Positions 57,695 to 64,000 of a DNA stretch of 64,000 nt are shown here, piece by piece (position 1 is the first letter of the stretch; every line of letters starts with the position of its first letter). The notes under the pieces were generated by a model. That model searched no databases and had not been told where the DNA came from. It saw only the letters and a list, made by a program, of their open reading frames with translations. Location of the stretch: contig JAULSN010000003.1 of NCBI GenBank assembly GCA_033439765.1, forward strand, positions 4,774,001 to 4,838,000. Reading direction: 5' to 3'. Source of the DNA: Lasiosphaeria ovina. Lineage: Eukaryota; Ascomycota; Sordariomycetes; Sordariales; Lasiosphaeriaceae. The translations under genes and the position numbers were made by a program.

Positions 57695-57719
57695 GGGAGG
57701 GGGGGGGGGGGGGGGGGGG
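57695..57719. repeat. Poly-G run
   Basis: An almost unbroken G run of more than 20 bases. The exact length is unreliable because such runs are hard to sequence; it could form a G-quadruplex. Confidence 0.85.
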
Positions 57720-60700
57720 CGCTGTCCGGAGCACGGCAGGTCAGTTGTGAGCACAGGGGGTTGAGTATGTGGCTTAAATGCTCGAGAGCCACACCTACTG
57801 CGCCCTGATAGGGTTATGTATCATATGCTCGTCCGCCTCTGGTCCAACGGGGGGGATTGTTTTTCTCTATTTCTTAGCTTTTTGGAATAGTCTCCATCCT
57901 CTTCGCAACAATCTAAATCAGTCTTCCGGTCCTACGCACAAGCCTGCGCCTTTCTTCGATATACTGATTACCTTACCTACTTCCTGCCTGTGAGGCTCGC
58001 CTTGTGTTCGTTTTAGTGGTTTTCTGAAAGACGGAGCTTCCACCGCTTCACTCCTTGGGGCGGACAGTATGGTTGGGATTCTGCTAACAAAATCGGCCTT
58101 GAAAAGCCCTAAGCGGTTTATTTGTAATTAGCAAGGAGTTGGGGTCGGGGGCCTTAGTTATTCATTTCCATGGAGAAAGTAGCCTCCAGGGCGAGCCGTA
58201 AGACGAAATGGCATGTCACGTCTGGTCAACTCCGCCGTCCGGTCAAACACATTCAGGCAGGTATTGGAGTGTGCAGGCTGGCTTCTTCGCAAGTTGCAGA
58301 GCCAAGCAATTCTTTCTTGTTGGTTAATTGGTAATTGAGATGTTTACGAAACACCTTCTCTGACCTCTTCGGGCTCGGACCCTAGGTGCTGGGACATTTC
58401 TATTCCGCCTCTTGTCGGACCTCTTGGCCCCTCCGACGCATTTCATCACACCGCAGCTGACAGACCGGTCAAGCTCTTTTCTTTCCAGAGACGTTTAGAA
58501 GCCAGGGCTGCCTTGTCGAAATCGACGCCTCTTTTGCCGACTAATGAACTAGTGCTGACGAGCACGGCCGTCGCTGGCAGGAATCCTGCTCCTCCTGCTC
58601 CTCACTTTTCGAGTTGGTCTGAAGAGCGTCGGGGTCCAGGGGTCTCGACCTTGTCATTTCGCACGCGTCGTCTTTTCCTTGGCTATTCCATGCCAAGCCT
58701 GCAAGTCAACAATGTGGCTTGCGAGGGGCGGCAGGTAGGCAGGCAGCGTGCCCATGGGCGCAGCTGTGGCGTTGAGGGGAAAGGGTAAGAAAGGGGATCC
58801 GTGCAACGGCTGCTCGTAAGTTGCTGGTTTTGGTGGACAGCAGGTGTGTGTTGGTGTGTGTGGGCGGGCGGGCGGGCGGAATCGATCGACGCAATGAGAG
58901 CAGTTCGAAGCAGGCACAGAAAAGAGAGACGGGCTCTCGGACCCTTTTTTGCCGCTTCCTGCCTTCCGCGTCCGCCACCGGCCAAGCACGCGGCCACGGC
59001 CACGGCCACGGCCAGACCGCCCTTTTTGGAAGGCAGTTACCTCATACACACGCACACACGTATTCTCCCCGCAAACTTTGTTAGCTAAGTTGCAAGGAAC
59101 TTTCTGCCATCACACGGGTGTGCGTGCCTTTCGCCGCTGCGCTCGCTGCTATGAATAAGATGGGCTTTGCGCTTGAGCGGCTGCTTTTCTTCGACGCTGT
59201 TCGGGCCAGGCAGTGCGCGATTTTCGTACGGTGCTCAGACTCTTTTGCTCCTCAGCAATCCGGAACTCTCCGTAATCCCCGTCATCGAAGATGAGACAGC
59301 TCTGTTGGTCTCATCAAACCTGTCAACCGGGACTGTGGGAAGAGCTCTAAATTGCCAATTGCCGCGGGTGCATGTGTCGGTAAATTAGAAATCTGACCAA
59401 ACAATGTCATGTGCATGGTGCTATACGCATCGTAGTGATCAGAGATCGATTGATTAACGGCGAGTTAAAGCTGGGTGTTATTAAGTCAGTGCAGTCTGGG
59501 GAAGCGATGTGAGGGTGGGATCGCGGCCGTTGCTTTTTCTCCTCCCATTTTTTCTTTTCGCTGGAAACGAAATAAGCTCTCGCTAGTCTCCCCGCTTGCC
59601 TTCTAGTCATTAATCAACATACAACTCCCGTCACGTAATTGCTGCGCATATGCGGGCTCGCCTCGTCCCTCTCTCTCTCGTCTCGTCTTCGCTAGAGCGT
59701 CCGCTAGAGCGAATTGCCAGAGCCAGCGGATGTCAAAAGGTCCGAGCAACAGCAAGCTCGAAATCCGTGCGGGAGTAGCGTCTTTTCTAGAGGGGCTAGT
59801 CCGGCAAGACTTTACTGTGTAGGCGGCCCGGAGTGGTCTGCAGCTGAAAAAGAGCCAATCAGAATGCTCAGTTGGAGCTCTTGGCCAGTCAGTGCAGCGC
59901 ATTAGCTTTGTCGTGGTGCTCGAGCCCTCTGAAAATTCCTTCGTGAGAAGTCGATTGTCGGTGCGAGAACAAAGAAAAGACGAGAAAAAGCGTGGGCTTT
60001 TTGCTTCGTCTCTGAAAGACCAACATACACTGTGAACGGTTAAACATTGACAATTGGATTATGTCTCAACGAATTCGTGCAGTCATCACACGGCTGCGGA
60101 ATATTCCGTAAACTTGAAAGTCTCGATTGCTGGGTTGCCTTGCGCACGGACACATACGTTCCGCAACTAGTTACGGATAATGTCCGAAGAGTCAAGAGGC
60201 AACTGCCTGCGCGTATTGAGAGTCAAGGCCTGCCCCCAGTCGCCGGGCGATCTTCCGCTCCTTGCCCGTGCCTGTGCCTGTGCTCTCTCTCTGCCACTTA
60301 ACCATCGATAGTCCAGACGAACTATATCTGAGGCTGTTTTGCGGGGAAGCTAGAAATCTGACAGTTCCAGGATGAGACGGCTAGTGCGACATGACGTGAG
60401 CTAGTAAAACTGATGGTTGGGAATCTGGGTAATTATCCTGGCTGGCAATCCAGCATCACTCGCATCTCGGTCGTCACGTCAGCCTCATTAGGCCCTGCGG
60501 GCAGCCTGCGTCCGCTTTTTAAATAAACTTCTTCATGCTCTGGGCCGGGTTTGCAACACCCCCCCCATTTCCCGTTTCCTAGAGAGTGACGGGCCTGACT
60601 GCTCGTCTTCGCATGAGCTCCGTGGTTACCTTACTTAAGTTCGCGCAAAGGCAGCAAGAGCAAGAACTGCCGGCAGACCAACGCGGAAAGTGCGAGTCTG

Positions 60701-61655
60701 TGGCTGGCCTTCCCCACACCCATTCCTGGCCAGCTGCCACGCTCTGGTCAACGCGACTGGCTGGGGAGGGAACGGCTTTCCCGCTTCCCCATCTCGGCGA
60801 GACGGGAAACAAGCCACCAAATAATCCAAGCGCACCGCGCATGGAACAGTTAACGGCACAGAGGTGCACCGCACACATTGACCCCTCGCAGCCAGCTGAG
60901 CCACTCTTGTTAGGTGTGTATTTTTGACTACACCACCTTTTCCAGGATAAACCAGGAATGCTACCTACCCCAGGTCAAGGTGCTGTCAGACTCAAGCAAG
61001 CAAGTCGAGTCCAGTCCACCGACCCCTGACCTGACCCCCGATAGCGTCCAACCCGCAGCTGCTTGCTTGACTGCCGCATCCAGCACCTATTCAGGTCGAC
61101 GCATTGGAAACTTGGACCCGCTGAAGCTCGTGCGCCTGCATCCTGCACCCGAGCCAAATATTCCGGCACAGCGGGATCAATGGGGTGCAGCAGAGCAGCA
61201 GCCCTCCTCTGGCTCGACCTCAACCTAGGCAAGGGAACATGGGCAGCTATCCCTTTTGTTGACGAACGGGGAGCCAGCACGCAGAATTCCGACAAAACAA
61301 ACCCTCCTCAAGCCCCCGACCCGTGAGCCTGGATCTTCTCGATACCGACCACACGAGACAGTCAAAAGGGGCACCGTTTCCCTCCTCCCGTCGAACATCG
61401 AGGAACTCCCTTGGGTCATGATCCCTCTCCCGGTTTTAATTTCTGGCGGTGCCCGTCGCTTATGACCTGCGACGCCTGACGGTGATCCCTCGCTTGCTGC
61501 TGTGCTGCTGTCGATCCCTCGCCGACAACCAACTCCCTGCTATAACATCTCGCTATTACCAGGACATTGTTGACTGGACCTCGCCGTGTCTTGTTACCAT
61601 CAACGACTGTCATTCTCTCGGTGATTCATCCGAACGACGTCTCCAGAGGATCACC
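57720..61655. other. Long non-coding stretch and promoter side of the rhodopsin-family gene
   Basis: About 3.9 kb without a supported gene. It contains GGGC repeats (58860-58880), GGCCAC repeats (about 58989-59015), CACAC tracts, and from 60.9 to 61.6 kb a C-rich region with CCTCCTC and CGAC phrases that resembles a long 5' leader. ORFs such as 58654-59055 minus and 60586-60927 plus are low-complexity or motif-free. Confidence 0.4.
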
Positions 61656-63001
61656 ATGTCCGATTCGTCTTTGCCGCCGCCACCGCCGTCGGTCAACGGC
61701 ACAGGTCCCGTCAATGGAACCGCACCGCCCCCACCGCCGCCGTTCCTGGGCGTCCCCATCACGGACCACGCTGCATATCTCTCTCAGGTGTACATTGGGT
61801 TGACATCAGTACTCCTCGCCCTATGCATCCTCACATTTTGCACACGCATTTACCAGCGGGTGAGGCCAGTGTGGAAGGTGGGACTCGATGACTGGTTCAT
61901 CATGGTCGGATTTGTAAGAGCCTTCTTTGCTTCGGTGTTGTCAGCTACCGGCTTGGAACACTCGGCATGCTAACCAAGACTCCTGGTACTTTCTAGGCTC
62001 TCGCTGTTGCCGACTGGGCTATGCTGCTTCCAATGATGGTTCCGGAGGCCGGGTACATCTCGCTCGACCGCGCCATGTTGGCGGGAAAGAACAGTTGGCT
62101 TGCCATACCTATTTGGGGATTGGCCATGACGTGCATCAAAATATCGATTGCTCTGACGCTGCTGCGTATCCAAGAAAAGGAGCGAGCCTGGCGCATCTTT
62201 CTGTTTACCATTATTGCCGTGCTGGCCATCTACGGCATCGGCAATACCATCTTCGATCTTGGCATCGCGTGCCACCCTCTCGCAGCGGCCTGGGACATTA
62301 CCATCCCCAATGGCACGTGCGTGTCGGTAAAGGTCATGCAAACCGTCTCCAACGTAGGCTCGGGCATCAACATTACCACCGACGTGCTGCTGTCGCTGGC
62401 ACCGGCCACCTTTCTGCGCAAGCTGAACCGCCCCCTGCGCGAGCGCATCTTCGTCTGCGTGCTCATGGGCATGGGCCTCGTGGCCACCATATCGTCGGTC
62501 CTCAAAACGGCTCTCATCCAGAGGTGGGGCGATCCGCTCACGACCGACGACTGGTGGGCCATGGGCGTCAGCATCTGCACCTACACGTCGCTCGAGCAGC
62601 TGCTGGGCGTGCTCGCCGCATGCGTTCCCGCGCTCAAGAGCATCCTGCAACGCTGCCTGGGCCGCGTCGGCGTGTCGCTCACGGACTCGCGCTCCCGCGG
62701 CCAGGGCTATTACATCAAGAATAACCGCTCGGCCGGTGGCATGAGCGGCGTCTCGGGCGCCGCCCACGGCACCGCCCACAGCCGCACCAAGAGCGGCGAC
62801 GGCCTGCCCATGGGCAGCTCGTCCCGCTTCGGCCGCGGCACCAAGGACGACATGCTCGACGACGACGAGGAGTGCCTCGAGATGCCCGAGATCCACAGGA
62901 GCCACTCCATCCCCAAGTCTTCGGGCACGAGCGGGTCCGGGTCGTTGAAGAACGACATCGAGGTCGAATACAGAGAGCAATTACCAGCGCATGCTGTTTG
63001 A
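61656..63001 (+). CDS. Fungal rhodopsin-domain (PF20684-like) seven-TM membrane protein
   Basis: Exon 1 is 61656-61913 and exon 2 is 61997-63001. The 83-base intron runs GTAAGA to TTCTAG, phase 0, giving 420 residues. A Pro/Asn-Gly extracellular leader (PPPPPSVNGTGPVNGTAPPP) has NGT sequons. Helix I is SVLLALCILTFCTRIYQR, followed by the family signature VGLDDWFIMVGF spliced to ALAVADWAMLLP. Further helices include WLAIPIWGLAMTCIKISIAL, LFTIIAVLAIYGIGNTIF, ITTDVLLSLAPATFL, FVCVLMGMGLVATISSVLKT and SLEQLLGVLAACVPALKSIL. The cytoplasmic tail is Ser/Gly-rich and acidic (RSHSIPKSSGTSGSGS). The family is common in ascomycetes, with unknown ligand; some members are PTH11-like. Apparently intact. 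Confidence 0.9.
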
Positions 63002-64000
63002 TTGGGGTTTTCTTTCTCTCTCTCTGTTTCTTCTCTCTTGGGCTTTTCCGTTCATCGGGCCGCCTAGCCCGGCAGTACTGGTTGTACTTGTACAGTAGCG
63101 TCTCTGGATTTAGTCTAGGACCTGGATCAAGCTGCAATACCTGTTATCTGTAAAACTAGTGATGTGACATGCTGCTATGGGCGGCTAGGCTGGTGATTTT
63201 ATGTGCAAACTGCAAAGTGATGTGTCTTTCCTATGGATGACCAATTTGCTGATTGGCAAGCAGTCACTTTAGACGCGCTTTTTGCAGCAAGTGCTGGGTT
63301 GCTATACCATTGTAAGACGCGTCACTGCTGTCGTAAATCATTAGCTTCCTCAACCTAGAGCTTAGCAGTTTGCTTGCACTGTGCTGTCTTCTTCCCCTGA
63401 CGCTGGAACACGTCCTGTGGATTTGGCTCACCTGTTGTCTTGCTTTCGGGGCTGGACTTTATAGAATGGTAAGTGGTGGTTGGTTACTTGTCTGCGATCA
63501 CCTTGCAGACTGTGTGGTTCCTCTCCCAGAATTTGACAAACTAGGTATGCGATGCTCGCTCCAGAGATAATGCCTCTCTGCACGGGCAGAGCGCGGCTGA
63601 AGGGTGTTGGGAAGTCTGCTCCAGTCATACGACTGGCTTATGCGGCGCTGCTTTAGGCCTTGGCGATGGTCTCGAGAGAGGTTATAGGTGGGTGAAAGGG
63701 CTTTGAGGGCGGTTCCGAGGCCGTAGAGGTGTTTGGCCTTGGCTGGAGATGTGAGGCTACAGTGTCTTCAGGGCCGATGGGAGTGGCTTGGAGTTCTTTG
63801 CAATGTGATTGGGGCTGTGGAGTGGCGATTGCCTGGGGGTTGTAGTAGAATCGAGCGAGGCGTCGCGTCCCATGTTCCTGACCCCGGAGATGCCCTCGAA
63901 AGAGATAGGAGCAGGGTCACTGCCTGTGTGGCTACGTGAGCTGTGCTGTACTGAATGTAGCGCTTGTATTGAAGTGGTGTCAGAGGAGTCTACGAATATC
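63002..64000. other. 3' flank of the rhodopsin-family gene, no gene seen
   Basis: CTCTCTCT tract just after the stop, then mixed sequence with only short ORFs. No RNA gene recognised. Confidence 0.4.

Noticed and set aside
61970..62980. 336-codon minus ORF
   Set aside because: Antisense to the seven-TM gene; Ala/Arg/His-rich with no motif.
1..64000. CRISPR arrays, bacterial operons, riboswitches, rRNA
   Set aside because: No regularly spaced palindromic repeats and no rRNA-like sequence; the DNA is fungal, so such bacterial features are not expected.

Overview
This window looks like nuclear DNA of a filamentous ascomycete (Pezizomycotina, most likely a Sordariomycete). The supports are: genes with short GT-AG introns of about 50-200 bases and CTAAC/CTGAC-like branch sites; GC-rich coding sequence alternating with AT-rich gene-poor stretches; and typical fungal families (2EXR protein, Zn2Cys6 regulator, NACHT NLR, HET remnant, fungal rhodopsin-like membrane protein, Fot1/pogo and Tc1 transposons with point-mutation stop codons). 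The species cannot be named from the sequence alone. All calls come from reading the sequence, its translations and splice signals; no database search was run.

Layout. 0-2.1 kb: 5' part of a coiled-coil protein gene running off the left edge (minus). 2.1-10.3 kb: gene-poor, with a long inverted repeat and simple repeats. 10.3-11.6 kb: 2EXR-domain gene (minus). 11.6-14.4 kb: AT-rich, no gene seen. 14.4-19.7 kb: a mitochondrial-looking J-domain gene, a mutated Tc1/mariner element, a conserved fungal gene of unknown function and a Fot1/pogo-like element. The two transposons sit close against both ends of the unknown gene. 20.5-22.3 kb: the Dhh1 DEAD-box helicase, the clearest housekeeping gene here. 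24.5-27 kb: a small ORF, a tandem array of exon-like units and a broken HET-domain gene. 29.9-38 kb: a two-TM hypothetical protein, a 1,171-residue NACHT NLR, a tRNA-Val-like gene and a small secreted protein. 39.4-46.1 kb: a WD40-like protein and a GNAT-ankyrin fusion. 47.4-56.1 kb: a small hypothetical protein, a secreted alpha/beta hydrolase, a DUF1479 oxygenase-like protein and a Zn2Cys6 regulator. 56.4-56.8 kb: a Dicer N-terminal fragment. 56.8-61.6 kb: long non-coding stretch. 61.7-63.0 kb: fungal rhodopsin-family membrane protein.

How the parts relate. There is no operon-like pathway or obvious biosynthetic cluster. The accessory theme is self/non-self and genome defence: a NACHT NLR, a decayed HET gene, a Dicer remnant and transposons carrying RIP-like stop codons, with a small secreted protein next to the NLR. 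The strongest items for a second look are the GNAT-ankyrin fusion, the tandem exon-like array at 24.8-25.2 kb, the long hairpin at 3.3 kb, the Dicer stump and the NLR/secreted-protein neighbourhood. I did not find a clearly new multi-gene system.
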